Below are positions 1 through 11,629 of a stretch of DNA of 64,000 nt, piece after piece (the stretch's first letter is position 1; each line of letters starts with the position of its first letter). Origin of the DNA: Anodontia alba (lineage: Eukaryota > Mollusca > Bivalvia > Lucinida > Lucinidae); the NCBI GenBank assembly GCA_964016985.1, contig OZ024831.1:78656263-78720262 (forward strand), read 5' to 3'. The notes beneath the pieces were generated by a model. It was not told the origin of the DNA, did no database searches, and saw only the letters and a list, made by a program, of their open reading frames with translations. Position numbers and translations under genes: made by a program.

Positions 1-606
1 CTGTGGGAGGAGTTAAGGGGACAAGGTACCTACTCCCTATACGCTTCTGTAATATTAGAACTCAAAAAATGTCTATGTTCAAAATGTCTAAAAAGAAATA
101 AAAATTAATTTCAGGATTCTGAAAAAACCACATGCACATTTTCAGACCATTCTTAAAACACCTGTAAAGTTTCAAAAGAATCGGCCAAAAACTGTGGGAG
201 GAGTTAAGGGGACAAGGTACCTGCTCCCTATACACTTCTGTAGTATTAGAACTCAAAAAATGTCTTGTTAAAAATGCGGAAAAAGTGATAAAAAATTATT
301 TCAGGATTCTGAAAAAACCACATGCATATCTTCAGGCCATCCTAAAACCCCATGTAAAGTTTCAAAAGGATCGGCCAAAAACTGTGGGAAGAGTTAAGGG
401 GACAAGGTAACTACTCCCTATAGACTTCTGTAATATTAGAACTCAAAAAATGTCTAGGTTAAAAATGCGGAAAAAGTGATAAAAAATTATTTCAGGATTC
501 TGAAAAAAACACATGCACATTTTCAGACCATCCTTAAAACACCTGTAAAGTTTCAAAAGGATCGGACAAAAACTGTGGGAGGAGTTAAGGGGACAAAGTA
601 CCTACT
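1..606. repeat. 190-bp tandem repeat, just over 3 copies
   Basis: The motif CTGTGGGAGGAGTTAAGGGG recurs at 1, 192, 382 (one mismatch) and 573, so the period is 190-191 bp. The array is cut by the left window edge. Short open frames on both strands here are by-products of the repeat. A diverged reverse-complement relative lies near 55760-55920. Confidence 0.9.
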
Positions 607-751
607 AAAAACTCGGCACCACGTGCCATGCGCCACACACCACGGAAAACCAAAAACAGTGTCCCTCCACTTTTCTTCGAAAAGGCGGGGGACAATAACC
701 AAGGGAGAAAACTGCAGAACGGAGTCAGAGTGTCAATCTTGAATGTGATAT

Positions 752-950
752 GCCTACTCAATGTCCTATACATACTGGTGAAGTATCATGAAAATATCTT
801 AATATGTTTTAAAGTTACGGTTCGCACAAAATGTTTACAATTCTGGAGACAAGGGGAGATAACTCATGGACCAAGTCAGTTAGTTGTCTTTCTTGTACCT
901 GACACCCTACCAAATGCCCTCTACAACCTGACAGTTTCCTGAAAATAGCT
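752..950 (-). repeat. Dispersed repeat, inverted relative of 52787-52962
   Basis: The stretch containing ATGCCTACTCAATGTCCT and AGTATCATGAAAATATCTT reads as the reverse complement of 52790-52870. It is a moderately diverged interspersed repeat of unknown class. A short GGATGGATGGACGG simple repeat follows at about 1003-1027. Confidence 0.6.
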
Positions 951-1030
951 CAAAGGGTAGTTAGGAGTTATGGGGGTGCACAATAATGCGTTTATGGACA
1001 GACAGATGGATGGATGGACGGATGGATTCC

Positions 1031-3077
1031 ATGCTGATAGCTATATCCCCTAAACCTCTCGGTAGTAGGATAATGAAATTCAACAAAAGGTCTTGATGGT
1101 ATAGCTATATAAACTTAGATGCAAATTTTTTTACTTTTATATGAAATTTCTGAGACCTTGACCTCAAGGTCATACCCCGGGATGGGGATGATGCTGAGTA
1201 AAACTCTAGACCTATATCTACCAACATGTCAAATATAAATGAAATTCCTCAAAGGGTCTTGATGGTATAGCTATATAAACTTAAACACAAAAAAACTTTG
1301 ACTTTTTTATGAAAATTCTAAGTCCATGACCTTGACCCCAAGGTCATCCCCGGGGTGGGGATGGTGCTGATAAAAACTTAAGACCTATATCTACCATCAT
1401 GCCAAATATGAATGAAATCCATCAAAGGGTCTTCAAAATATGAGGTCTTATAAACTTTAATGCAAAAACTTTGACCCTAAGACAAAAATAAAGTATGAAC
1501 AAATAATGCTTCAACAGACGGACGGACAGATGAACAGTTTTCTTGCTGATAGCTATATCCGCTCAACCTTTCAGTTAGGGGACAATGAAATTTAACAGAA
1601 GGTCTTGATAATATGGCTATATAAACTTAAACGCAATAATTTTTACTTTTATATGAAAATTCTTAGTTCGTGACCTTGATCTCGGTCACACCCAAGGTGG
1701 GGATCATGCAGAGTAAAACGCTAGGCCAATATCTACCAACATGTCAAATATAAATGAAATTCCTTAAGGGTCTTGATGATATAGCTATATAAACTTAAAC
1801 ACAAAAAACTTTGACTTTTTTATGAAAATTCTAAGTCTGTGACCTTGACCCCAAGGTCACCCCCGGGGTGGGGATGGTGCTGATAAAAACTTTAGACCTA
1901 TATCTACCATCATGCCAAATATGAATGAAATCCATCAAAGGGTCTTCAAAATATGAGGTCTTATAAACTTTAACGCAAAAACTTTGACCCTAAGACAAAA
2001 ATAAAGTATGAACGAATAATACTTCAACGGACTGACGGACAGACGAACAGATTCCTTGCTGATAGCTATATCTGCTCAATCTTTAAGTTAGGGGATAATG
2101 AAATTTAATAAAAGGTCTTGATGATATGGCTATATAAACTTAAATGAAATAATTTTTACTTTTATATGAAAATTCTAAGTTTGTGACCTTGACCTCGGTC
2201 ACATCCGGGGTGGGGATCATGCCGAGAAAGAGGCTAGGCTGATATCTACCAACATGTCAAATATAAATGAAATTCTTCAAGGTTCCTGATGATATAGCTA
2301 TATAAACTTAAACACAAAAACTTTGACTTTTTTACGAAAATTCTAAGTCCGTGACCACCCCCGGGGTGGGGATGGTGCTGATATAAACTTCAGACCTATA
2401 TCTACCATCATGCCAAATATAAATGAAATCCATCAAAGGGTCTTCAAAATATGAGGTCTTATAAACTTTAACACAAAAACTTTGACCCTAAGACAAAAAT
2501 AAAGTATGAACAAATAATGCTTCAACGGACTGACGGACAGATGAACAGATTCCTTGCTGATAACTATATCAGCTCAAACTTTCAGTTTGGGGATAATGAA
2601 ATTTAATAAAAGGTCTTGATGATATGGCTATATAAACTTAAACGCAAAAATTTTTACTTTTATATGAAAATTCTAAGTTCGTGACCTTGACCTCGGTCAC
2701 ATCCGGGGTGGGGATCATGCCGAGTAAGACGCTAGGCCGATATCTACCAACATGTCAAATATAAATGAAATTCCTCAAGGGTCTTGATGATATAGCTATA
2801 TAAACTTAAACACAAAAAAACTTTGACCTTTTTACGAAAATTCTAAGTCCGTGACCTTGACCCCAAGGTCACCCCCAGGGTGGGGATGGTGCTGATAAAA
2901 ACTTTAGACCTATATCTACCATCATGCCAAATATGAATGAAATCCGTCAAAGGGTCTTCAAAATATGAGGTCTTATAAACTTTAACGCAAAAACTTTGAC
3001 CCTGTGACGAAAGACAAACGAACAAACATACGTACGAACGAACAGACGAACAAAGGAACGGAAAAGCGAAAACTGTA
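1031..3077 (-). repeat. 510-bp tandem repeat, about 4 units, rich in TGACCTTGA/TCAAGGTCA
   Basis: The block TTGCTGATAGCTATATC and its variants recur near 1031, 1542, 2053 and 2557, giving a period of about 505-511 bp. Each unit has two half-related subunits holding CTTGACCCCAAGGTCA-type motifs. The array leads into simple GAACGAACAGACGAAC sequence and a terminal hairpin at 3078-3110, so it looks like the core of a hairpin-tipped element in reverse orientation. Confidence 0.8.
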
Positions 3078-3110
3078 TACCCCCACATACTTCGTATGTT
3101 GGGGGTATAA
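3078..3110 (-). mobile_element. Terminal hairpin of a tandem-core element (ATACCCCC type)
   Basis: ATACCCCCACATACTTCG is followed by its near-perfect inverse ending GGGGGTATA. The same palindrome type opens the elements at 61586, 61731, 63152 and 63831, each time followed by TGTC/CTGT simple sequence. This copy is in reverse orientation. I infer it is one terminus of a non-autonomous, Helitron/Helentron-like element. Confidence 0.65.
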
Positions 3111-4985
3111 CTAATATCCGAGTTATGACATTTCTCTATCAAATAGGCTTTGAGAGATGAGCCATAATCACTGGACCAAATTATAGTTTGAGGTCACTCT
3201 TTGTGTCACATGGAACTAATATCCAAGACAGGACATTTCTCCATCAAATAGTCTTAGAGATCGAAGACACAACTACTGAACCATGAAACATAGGTCAAAT
3301 TGACCTATATATACTTTGAGGTCACTCTTAGTGTCATGAAACTAATATCCAAGGTATGTCATCTCTCTATCAAATAGTCTTCAAGATATGAGGAATAATC
3401 ACTGGACCATGGAATATAGGTCACACTGACCTATTTATACTTCGAGGCAGGGCTAGGGAAAACCGGAAAAATAGCCGGTCTGGACGGAAATTAAGAATTC
3501 TGGACCGATTTCAAACACCCAAAAACGCTAATAAATCGGTCCAACAACCTTGAACCCAATTTTTCCCCAACCAACCAATTTTCAAGAATCAATGATGTCT
3601 AAAAAATCACAAACGGTCAAGTCTTCCCAAACTGACAACTTCCGCGCACCTTTTAAATGCGATATTATGGTAGTTAAAAGGCTCTAAACGGTCATTTGAC
3701 ATGTATATTGGAGAGACAGCTGAATAACGGCAACCTACCGCAGCACAAATTAATTACGTCATTATCCAAACATTGTCAAAAAATCAACACTTCACTGACC
3801 TTTGTGCGGTAAACAAGCGATTAACACGAATCATCAGTAACGGTAGTCTGATGATTAATCCGTTTGTGTGACACGTGTAAATACACTGAGACTGCAAAAC
3901 ATCCAGGTGCAGTCGGCGTGTCCAAAAGATCAAAGGTCGCTTTACTGAGAGTAATAAAAGAATGCACCGCTTGACCGCACCCGTTTTCTTCCTCTTCTTT
4001 TTTGTTTTGATCAACAGGTTTGTCGGTCCCAGATCTGATAAATTTATTCCCAAACCGTGTACGTTCTGATCAGATGTCGCATACAACGGCGTCTGATCTG
4101 GGTATAATTGATTGATTCTTTTTTTTTTTTTTTTTGTTGATTGCCGTAACACACGAGTATAATTCAAGGTAGAGTTCACGGTAAAAATAAGTAATGCATC
4201 ACTTGCGCTAGACAAGATTGGTCAGTGCTTAAAATTTAAGCAGTCTGGTCAAATCTTGAAACATTGAAAACTGCAAAACCGCCCGTGGCGCAGGCTTTTT
4301 TTATTAGACCTAATTAGGTCCATGAAAGTCGTTTCATTCCGTCTCTCCTGTTTCCCGCCGTCTTCGCGCTTATACAAGACGGGAATCAGTTGTTTATAAA
4401 TAGTTTAGGAAAACCCTGCGGAGGTGGAAATAACAACAAAACCGTTTTTTTTTTCTTTCTTTCTTTCTTTTTACATACCTGACTGTATTTATTGATGACG
4501 CAAGCTTTGAACATGCTCGTTACACCCTGACTTCCGTCATATAACGGGGTTGAGGTGTATTATTTAAAAGGAGTTATAGGACTGCCAATTGTCATTAGTT
4601 TTCGTGACAGGTGATATGTACATATTTTTTTTTTTTTTTGGAAATGGGCTCATTGATGACGTCATCGTCATCGGCTGGACCGATTCAGATTTCAAAATTT
4701 CCAGAGCCCTGCTTCGAGGTCACTCTTAGTGTCACATGAAACTAATATCCAAGGTATGACATTTCTCTATCAAACAGTCATTGAGACATGAGGCATAATC
4801 ACTGGACCATGGAATATAGGTCACACTGACCTGATTATATTTTGAGGTCACTCTTTGTGTCACACAGAATTAATATCTCAGGTATGACATTTCTCCATCT
4901 AATTGTCTTAGTGATATAAGGCAAAATCACTGGACCATGAAATAAAGGTCACTGGACTGTGAAATGTAGGTCACCATGACCTTCA
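3111..4985. repeat. 125-bp tandem repeat interrupted by the hAT-like element
   Basis: Units such as GAGGTCACTCTTAGTGTCA ... ACTAATATCCAAGGTATG ... ATCACTGGACCATG recur at about 125-bp spacing in 3111-3447 and again in 4712-4985. The unit is split by the 3448-4711 insertion, with a duplicated CTTCGAGG on both sides. Confidence 0.75.
3448..4711. mobile_element. hAT-like non-autonomous DNA transposon with 8-bp TSD
   Basis: The element begins CAGGGCTAGGG and ends CCAGAGCCCTG, giving short terminal inverted repeats (CAGGGCT). It is flanked by an exact 8-bp direct repeat CTTCGAGG at 3440-3447 and 4712-4719. CAGGG ends with 8-bp duplications are the signature of hAT elements. At 1264 bp it is much shorter than autonomous hATs, and I see no transposase. 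The 143-codon minus-strand frame at 3784-4215 is lysine-runs and low complexity and shows no hAT domain. It carries a GATCAGA-type foldback near 4056-4107 and poly-T tracts. Confidence 0.85.
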
Positions 4986-5039
4986 CTAAATATCACTTAA
5001 AGCAATGTCACAAGATTGACTGATGTATTACCTAGGATG

Positions 5040-5830
5040 TGCTTACATTGCTAGCATAACAGAAATGCACAAAACACTTTACAGGTGGTGTCCTGGATTT
5101 TGAAACCTAACCCCATCCCAGGGCATACACCCAGGGGCCGATACCTATGGACACTTGGACAACCTTCCAGGCACACATGTTCCAAATATGAATGTTTGTT
5201 GACAAGTGACTACTAAGATATAAGCATATGAAAAACTTAAAACACAGCAATAGAGCATTTTACAAAGGTGTCCTAGATTTTGAACCCTAGCCCCAGCCCA
5301 GTGCATGAACTCAGGGGCCGATGGACACTTAGACGACCCTTCCAGGTACCCATGTTCTGAATATGAATGTTTGTTGACAATTGACTACTACGATATAAGT
5401 ATATGAAAAAATTTAACACAGCAATAGAGCATTTTACAAAGGTATCCTAGATTTTGACCCCTAGCCCCACCACAGGGCATGAACCCAGGGGCCAATATCT
5501 ATGGACACTTAGACGACCCTTCCAGGTACATGTTCTGAATATGAATGCTTGTTGACAACTGACTAATAAGATATAAGCATATGAAAAACTTTAACACAGC
5601 AACAGAGCATTTTACAAAGGTGTCCTAGATTTTGACGCCTAGCCCCACCCCGGGGCATGAACCCAGAGGTCTGTTCATATCAAATCCTAGAGGACCCTTC
5701 CAAGCACCCATGTTCTAAATATGAATGGTTTGTGGTAAGTGACTGTTGAGATATAAGCATATGAACAACTTTACCACAGTGTGATGGGAACAGGAACAGG
5801 AATGCACACGCGGACGACCAGGATGACTAA
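5040..5830 (-). repeat. 180-bp tandem repeat, about 4 units
   Basis: The blocks CATTTTACAAAGGTGTCCT and AATATGAATGTTTGTTGACA recur about every 180 bp (for example near 5255, 5435 and 5615). The array runs into a terminal hairpin at 5836-5864 and looks like the core of a hairpin-tipped element in reverse orientation. Confidence 0.75.
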
Positions 5831-5835
5831 AATAG

Positions 5836-5864
5836 CTCCCCTTGTACTTCGTACAGGCGAGCTA
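5836..5864 (-). mobile_element. Terminal hairpin (AGCTC...GAGCT type)
   Basis: AGCTCCCCTTGTACTTCGTA followed by CAGGCGAGCT forms an imperfect stem. It is the same style as the AGCTCACC...GGTGAGCT tips of the elements at 11630-13324, 38388-42150 and 53397-55284. Confidence 0.55.
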
Positions 5865-6639
5865 ATAATGACCGAAATTACAAAGGATCATAACTCAAGA
5901 AGTATTTTTCAAAATTTATTCAAAAGTTAATCAGGTCACCTACTCATCACTATCAGTCTATTCATAAAGTTTCAAGGCTCTAGCTCCAACAGTTTTTGAG
6001 ATATTTTGCTGACAAGATTGCATCCATATACAGTACGGCTCAGGTAAAAGAACCAATTTTTGTTTTCATTTTGTGGACTAATTTTACAATCCGCGATTTT
6101 CCGCCGAGTGGTTTGGAGTAAACCACTCCGAGTGAAAAAATTTTATTCGAAGTTATGCGCTCGATATTCCGAGGACATTCAGTGGACCTCAGTGTACCCA
6201 TGATATTCGGAGTGTTTGCGAGTGGCAATAGATTATTTTGTACAGGTAAGTTTGACCACTCAGATCATTCTCTCGCACGACGATAATCAAACAAAAATTG
6301 TTACAAATGCGAATACAATAAATATCCGTATAACTACAGCTGGCGGCAGCAGGATCAGACTGCAAAATGTACCCACTTACATAAATAGTTCTGCTTCCGA
6401 CAACCAACTCCTACATTCGTTTTCATGTGACACGCACTTTTATCCAGGCTGGCCCATTTTTCCGTGTCACTTTGCACGTGCTGCGGCTGCCAAGAAAATA
6501 ATTTGAACCCCCTAAGCACTGCTGAAAATTCTAGAGGAGATGTCGATCTAACTGTTTTAGTATTTTACAGTGAAAGTGGTAACTTCCTATATATGGCATA
6601 GTACAGATGTGCGTGCCGAATAGCCTCCTTTTTCAGCGC

Positions 6640-6960
6640 TGCCAGGTATATGATTGGCCCCCTTTTTTCAACAGAAAGTATATGAATGGCCCAATTTTTC
6701 TGGATTCCTATGTGAAAGGCCCCATTTTTCTGACATCCTGGTATATGCACATATTTTTCGCTCAGAGATTTTTCGTGGCTGCTTATCCTCTTGGTATTAT
6801 ATGAATCGACTGTGATATTTGTGTAATAACCAGCAAAACATGGGAACAAGATCTCAAAGGGCAGTATATGAATAGGTCAACATTTTGGATGATCAAGTAT
6901 ATGAATGGGTCCTTTTTTTCGAAGGCCAGGTATATGAATGGGGTAGGTTTTGAAATACTG
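6640..6960 (+). repeat. Array of TATATGAATGG-type short motifs
   Basis: Variants of GTATATGAATGG followed by a purine/pyrimidine block and TTTTTTC recur at irregular spacing (near 6648, 6679, 6748, 6864, 6897 and 6930). A related inverse set (CCTATTCATATA) lies at 59290-59365. The open frames here, containing a repeated YMNG, are translations of the motif and not evidence of a protein. Confidence 0.6.
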
Positions 6961-7075
6961 GCTCGCACACCCGTACCAAAATTACCCCTAAGTTACTCCC
7001 CCCCTCCCCCCCCCCCCCACCCCCCACGAGCTATAACACTTGGTGCTCGCGGGTATCGAATTACAACTATCTGGG

Positions 7076-7242
7076 CTAATTCAGCAGACGAGAAAAAAAA
7101 AAAAAAAATCGCTATTTACTTTTTTTTATTACCAAGAAAACAGGTTTGACATTCATGCAAAGGAGACAATTTGCATGAAATGCAAATCCTGTTTTCTTGG
7201 AAGAATGAGAAAAATATTTCAAAATGTCGCCTGCTGAAAATT
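7076..7242. mobile_element. Foldback (hairpin) element, family FB2
   Basis: The left arm, with TTCAGCAGACGAG and CCAAGAAAACAGGTTTGAC, is mirrored by the right arm, with AAATCCTGTTTTCTTGG and GTCGCCTGCTGAA. The centre is GGAGACAATTTGCATG. Relatives occur at 36090-36260, 38095-38200, 50131-50299, 50661-50857 and 60979-61183. No coding capacity. Confidence 0.7.
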
Positions 7243-8176
7243 TTACCCAGAGTGTTAGGCGTTATGGTTTGCACAAACAAATCGCGCATTGGTCTGTGCA
7301 TGGCAAAACCTACAATAAAACTTGTACGAAGAGACGGATCAGCCTGCACACTCTGAGCCTGCACATCAGTAGTCTGATCAGAGCCTTCGCTAATCGTATT
7401 ACCTTCTACAATCTCTGGGTTTAACAAAACGTCTTGTGCGACGAGCAAAGACTCGTGTCAATCTGCCAACTGCACATTCTGACAAAAGCATTCGCTGGTC
7501 ATATTTACCTTCGATAGCCGGGCTATCCAAAGCGGGATAAACAGTGCGACTGCAACAGCACATTCCGATCAGACCCTTCGCTGATCGTACAGTATGCACC
7601 TTCTTCAGGCTATCCAAGAAGCTTGCTTTTTTCTAGTGGGTTGATGCAGAGGCTGACCCGAGTCTTTGCTGGTCGCACGTACATTGTAGTTTTGTACGTT
7701 TTGTCCGATTCAGTGAACGTACATTGTATATCATACTTCAGACATGAGAACTTTGTACCAACGTAATTTTGGTTTGAACTGGAGTTAAACAGCCCAGTCT
7801 ACACTATTTCGGTCTTGTCGAGCATGCACACTTTTCCAGGGTGGGCTTATTCATAAGCTATTAATCATTTCAGCAGAAACTGATAACTGCCCTTCTTTTC
7901 TTTCATATACTTGACGATAGAGCTTACTTTTGGAGTTATGGCCCTTTGAAAACCGAAACTATTTTAGTGGTTTCTGTAATATTTCTTTTCTTTTTTTTTT
8001 CTTTTTTTTTTTTTGTCCGCTCTGTAACTTGAAAACTATTTGAGATATTTTCTTGAAACTTTATTAGTTTGTTAACAGAGTCATGGCACTTGCTTGATGT
8101 AAGTGCAGTGGCGGGGCATGGTGAAATGTCTGCAGCCCTTTTATTAGATATTTAACAGTAAGAAATATTGGGAAAT

Positions 8177-8335
8177 TGTGTCTCGGTGGTGTAGTGTGAA
8201 GCTTCTCGTCTTGTCATCCAGGGGTCATGAGTTCGATCCCAGGCTTCTCAAGCCTTTCATATTGGACTTTAAACCAAGGTCCACATCTCCATATGACCTA
8301 ACTGTTAGTAGGACGTAAAAAACTCACTCACTCGT
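8177..8335 (+). repeat. tRNA-derived SINE
   Basis: The head resembles a tRNA gene: TGGTGTAGTGTGAAGC is an A-box-like block and GAGTTCGATCCC is a near-perfect B box. It is followed by an unrelated body and an ACTCACTCACTC tail. This is a second SINE family, different from the one at 60596-60895. Confidence 0.65.
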
Positions 8336-9045
8336 TTGAAATGTCATTAGCCTCGTGTGCGTAAAGTGTGTTTTTGTGTGACACACACTCTTTTCACATG
8401 TGCTGTCTTGTTGATTGAATGCCTCTTTGATAGCAGAAGCGCCCCTTTAAGTAAATTCATATTGACACGTGCGGTTGCTGCACACGAGTGAGAAATTTCC
8501 CGGTCTTTTACCATAGTACGTCATTTATTTTGAGCGCGTGCGGTTGTTGCATGGGAAAAGGTCGTTACAGGAATACCAAATATAAATATGTAATACGTCG
8601 ATTGGGGGCAGATATTTGATTCTCTTTGAGATTTTTGTGTGTTTGTTTTGTTTTTTACGGCACATTAAATAAAAATGACCATGCGGGACCCATTTGTGTG
8701 GACAGACTAGACTAAGCCAAAGAATCCGGTACATTTTCATATGGAGCTTTGTTGAGGCCCATGTTACGTGCTCGAACAATGAATAGGGCTACCCGGGTTA
8801 TCTTTGGACCTAGGGAGCACCCAAATATATTCAGGGAACAAGGCAGCATTGGTTGATATTTTAAGAAAACAAGGGAATGGACCTAATTTTTGGGGGATTG
8901 GAATGCGGAAATTTGGAAAACACTTTTGGGACAATAAGACCTTTGTGATCAGTGCACACTCAGATCAACCTGTGCATCCGCATGAGCGTGGACGATATAA
9001 CCTTCATGCAGACTGTACTATATGATGGAAAAATAAAGATATAAA
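8336..9045. other. No gene seen; element interior
   Basis: This is unique-looking AT-rich sequence inside the 6031-9369 element. The short frames at 8525-8779 and 8804-9025 have no recognisable domain. The piece at 8945-9000 (GATCAGTGCACACTCAGATC...CATCCGCATGAGCG) resembles repeats near 43015. Confidence 0.5.
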
Positions 9046-9116
9046 TAAATAAAAAATAATATTTATTAAAGAAATATCTAAATAACTTTATTTATTAAAT
9101 AAATAAATAAATAAAA
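9046..9116. repeat. A/T-rich simple repeat (ATAA/AAAT units)
   Basis: Runs of ATAAATAAATAAA-type units spanning about 70 bp. A low-complexity tract. Confidence 0.85.
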
Positions 9117-9613
9117 ATCGGACAGGTATTTAGTCAAATTACTCCGAGGAATTTCACATCACTTCGCGAGAAATATTGCCTCCGGGTACAATAATACCAT
9201 TTCGAGTAACTTCACATAACTTCGCATAACACATATTTCGGCGGACTTGTGAGTGGTGTCCGCCGAATATAACGTTTACTCGGTTTGATTCCGAGTGTTT
9301 TTGGGACGTTCGCGAAACGCAGATATTCGGAGTAAAGAGTTTTTTGGTTCTTTTACCTGAGCTGTACTGTATTTTCAAAGGGCCATAACTCAGGAAAGGG
9401 GCATACTCCTGTCAAGAAAAAAAAATATGTCAGCTATTTTTTCATGAGGAATCAATATTAGAAATTTCAAAACAGTAGCATGCACGGTTCTAAAGTTATG
9501 CTATGCATCAAAAAGCGTGACGAACAGACAGACGGATGAACGCCCTACGAGGGTCCTGCAAAAAGTTTTGTCACTGGGTTCGGATTACTTCAGTGCTACG
9601 TTTTATCAAACAT

Positions 9614-10930
9614 ATTTTTATTACAAACCTTTAAAGTATTCCCCCTTTACTGAAACACATTTTTGTAACCTTTTTACCCAGTCGCGAAAAGCAGATAAAC
9701 AGTCTTCTTTTGGTATCTGTTGGAGACACTGATAAATAGCGCTGCCAAGAGATTGTGTTGGGGTTTAACGACACGTCAACCCTTGTGGGTCATTTTGTGT
9801 CGTCTCCCAGAGAAAAGGAGAAAAAGAGATAGAAGAGACAGTAGAAGAGACGAAAAAGAGGGACAGGGAAGAAAGAGGAACGGGAGTGAAAGTGAAGAAA
9901 TGGAAGAAATAAAAACATTCCCCCTCTACCCTTACCTGCTACAAGGATAGCAGGCCTTGCCCAACTGTAAGCCAATATCAGTTGGACGCCCCAGTGACGT
10001 GAGATACACGACACCTTCGCACCACCCGACCACCTCCTAGACGTATACTTATTTCCAGAAAGCATTTTCTTAAGCCTTGGAAATAAAAAAAAGTCACAGG
10101 GACTCAGGTCAGGTGGATGGTTTAAAACTTTCAACTTTTCAGAAGCCAAAAAAGACTTAACAACCTCACACAAATGAGAGGAGGCATTGTCATGTAAAAG
10201 GTGGACTCCTGACCATCCTTTGCTTGGTCGTTTCTTATTGTAAAACTCTTTCACTTTCTTCAGTACAGAATTCTGTATGACCAGATGGACAAGGCACTTG
10301 AACGACTGGCCCACTTGAATTAAAGAAAATTGCGTACATCTTTTTCGAACTTATGGTTCTCTTGGCAATACCTGGGCGTTTTTGATCTTTTCGCTTCCAT
10401 TGCTTATTATCAGCCCTTCTTCATGGCTCAAACGTGTGCACCCAGGTTTCATCACCTGTTAGCAAGTTAGAAATAACCCGACTATTACAGCCTTTGTATG
10501 TTTTCAAAAGTTCCCGGGTACATTTAAGGCACTGTGTCTTTTGCTCCTCAATGAGCAAATGAGGTACCCACCAAGCACAAATCTTTCTCAGGTCCAAACG
10601 CTTTTTCAGAATTGTTTGTACACTGCCTTCTGATATGCCAGTACAACTGGCTATATCTTTGACAGAAAATTGCGCATCCTGTTCGACCACAATCTTTACA
10701 GCAGCGATGTTAGCCTTGGTAACAGAGGTTTTAGGCCTTTCAGGATGGGTATCATCTTCAACAGAAAATTTCCCAGCTTTAAAAGCTTTAACCCACCTAA
10801 AAACTGTGTGCATTGAAATGGTCTGCGGTCCATATATATACCACACAATTCATTAAATATCTGCTTTGAATCTATATTAAGCCTTATGCGGCATTTAATA
10901 TAGCTACGAATTTCAGTCTTCTGGTCCATG
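9614..10930 (-). pseudogene. Mariner transposase pseudogene (D,D34D family)
   Basis: A DNA transposase relic read on the minus strand. The N-terminal part (10421-10846) has helix-turn-helix-like sequence (VFRWVKAFKAG; DIASCTGISEGSVQTIL) and the first catalytic Asp in TGDETWV. An in-frame stop at about 10420 then interrupts it. A frame change near 10290 leads into the second part, with the second catalytic Asp in HDNASSH and the third in DLSPCDFFLF. In this copy only 31 residues separate those two Asp residues. The copy at 52 kb has three more (YLP), giving the canonical 34. The C-terminal 45 or so codons (9614-9749) are cut off by the SINE-like insertion. The protein cannot be made. In life the enzyme binds the inverted ends and cuts and pastes the element at TA. 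Confidence 0.9.
9751..10030 (+). repeat. SINE-like insertion within the mariner
   Basis: The segment beginning GATTGTGTTGGGGTTTAACG is absent from the mariner copy at 52.6 kb, where GCGCTGCCAAGA joins directly to ACTTATTTCCAG. The GGGGTTTAACG...TTTTGTGTCGTCTCCCAG block resembles the conserved central body of molluscan SINEs (recalled, not searched). It includes a purine-rich AGAAAAAGAG tract. Confidence 0.6.
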
Positions 10931-11279
10931 TTCCAATTTAACAAGTAAATTGGTCAGTGTATATGACTGCATGTATTTCAATTTGAAATAACTCGGTCAG
11001 TTGGAAAGCAATTTGCACGAAATAAAAGGGTATCGTTAGCTATTCAACACACCAATCAAGTGCAGTAAAGCATTTTAAAAATATACCTGGGATAAAACGA
11101 AGGAAGCCTATTAGTGACAGAACTTTTTGCATGACCCTCGTAGAAGCAATATGTCCATCCAACTTCTTCGAAGTTGGGGGCATAATTATGTTGCTCTCGC
11201 ACACACTTACCATGTTCAGAAGTGGTGTAGCAAGTTTGGTTAAATTCCCCCCACACACACCCCTTTAAGTGGAGATAGG

Positions 11280-11310
11280 GAGATGAACAGACAGACAGAC
11301 AGATGGACAG
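11280..11310. repeat. GACA/GACAGAT simple repeat
   Basis: GATGAACAGACAGACAGACA with imperfect continuation, followed by GATGGACAGACGG. Low complexity. Confidence 0.8.
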
Positions 11311-11629
11311 ACGGAGGCATTCACAACATTTGAATTGCTAAAGCGTGGGATAATAAGATAAATTATCCCAGAATTATCACCAAATACCCTCCTTGAAAAG
11401 TTCTCAGAAGACCTTAATTTGCATGGTTAGGTAAGTTAGTAATGGAATAAAATGATATGAAAAGATGGATGTTCTTCTCTGAAGTTGGGGCACAATAAAA
11501 AGGCTATGGAATTTATATTATGCAGTATTTGGCAGAGACAAACCCTCTAACTCATGTGTCATTTGCCATATGAACTCATGCTGAATATGTTCACAACCCA
11601 TCATTATATAATGTGTGCCATATTTCTAA

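Larger units (their letters stand above)
6031..9369. mobile_element. 3.3-kb TA-flanked inverted-repeat element, no transposase seen
   Basis: The left end reads CAGTACGGCTCAGGTAAAAG and the right end is its near-inverse, CTTTTACCTGAGCTGTACTG. TA lies on both sides (6029-6030 and 9370-9371). TA duplication points to a Tc1/mariner-pogo type mechanism, but the class is not settled. No transposase is visible. The interior holds a TATATGAATGG motif array, a foldback element (7076-7242), a degenerate SINE remnant (about 7787-7895), a second SINE (8177-8335) and an A/T simple repeat. Subterminal CGGAGT/ACTCCG motifs recur near both ends. Confidence 0.7.
9548..11140 (-). mobile_element. Mariner transposon, intact ends, broken transposase
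   Basis: The ends are inverted (CGAGGGTCCTGCAAAAAG at 9548, and ACTTTTTGCATGACCCTCG at the right end), each bounded by TA (9546-9547 and 11141-11142). That is the Tc1/mariner target duplication. At 1593 bp it is longer than a usual 1.3-kb mariner because a SINE-like segment of roughly 280 bp sits near 9751-10030. A second, truncated copy at 52412-52786 lacks that segment and shows the uninterrupted sequence. Confidence 0.92.

Noticed and set aside
3784..4215. 143-codon minus-strand frame in the hAT-like element
   Set aside because: Lysine runs come from poly-T/A. No hAT dimerisation or BED domain motif seen.
6607..7149. Frames containing repeated YMNG and a proline run
   Set aside because: Translation of the TATATGAATGG motif array and a poly-C tract.
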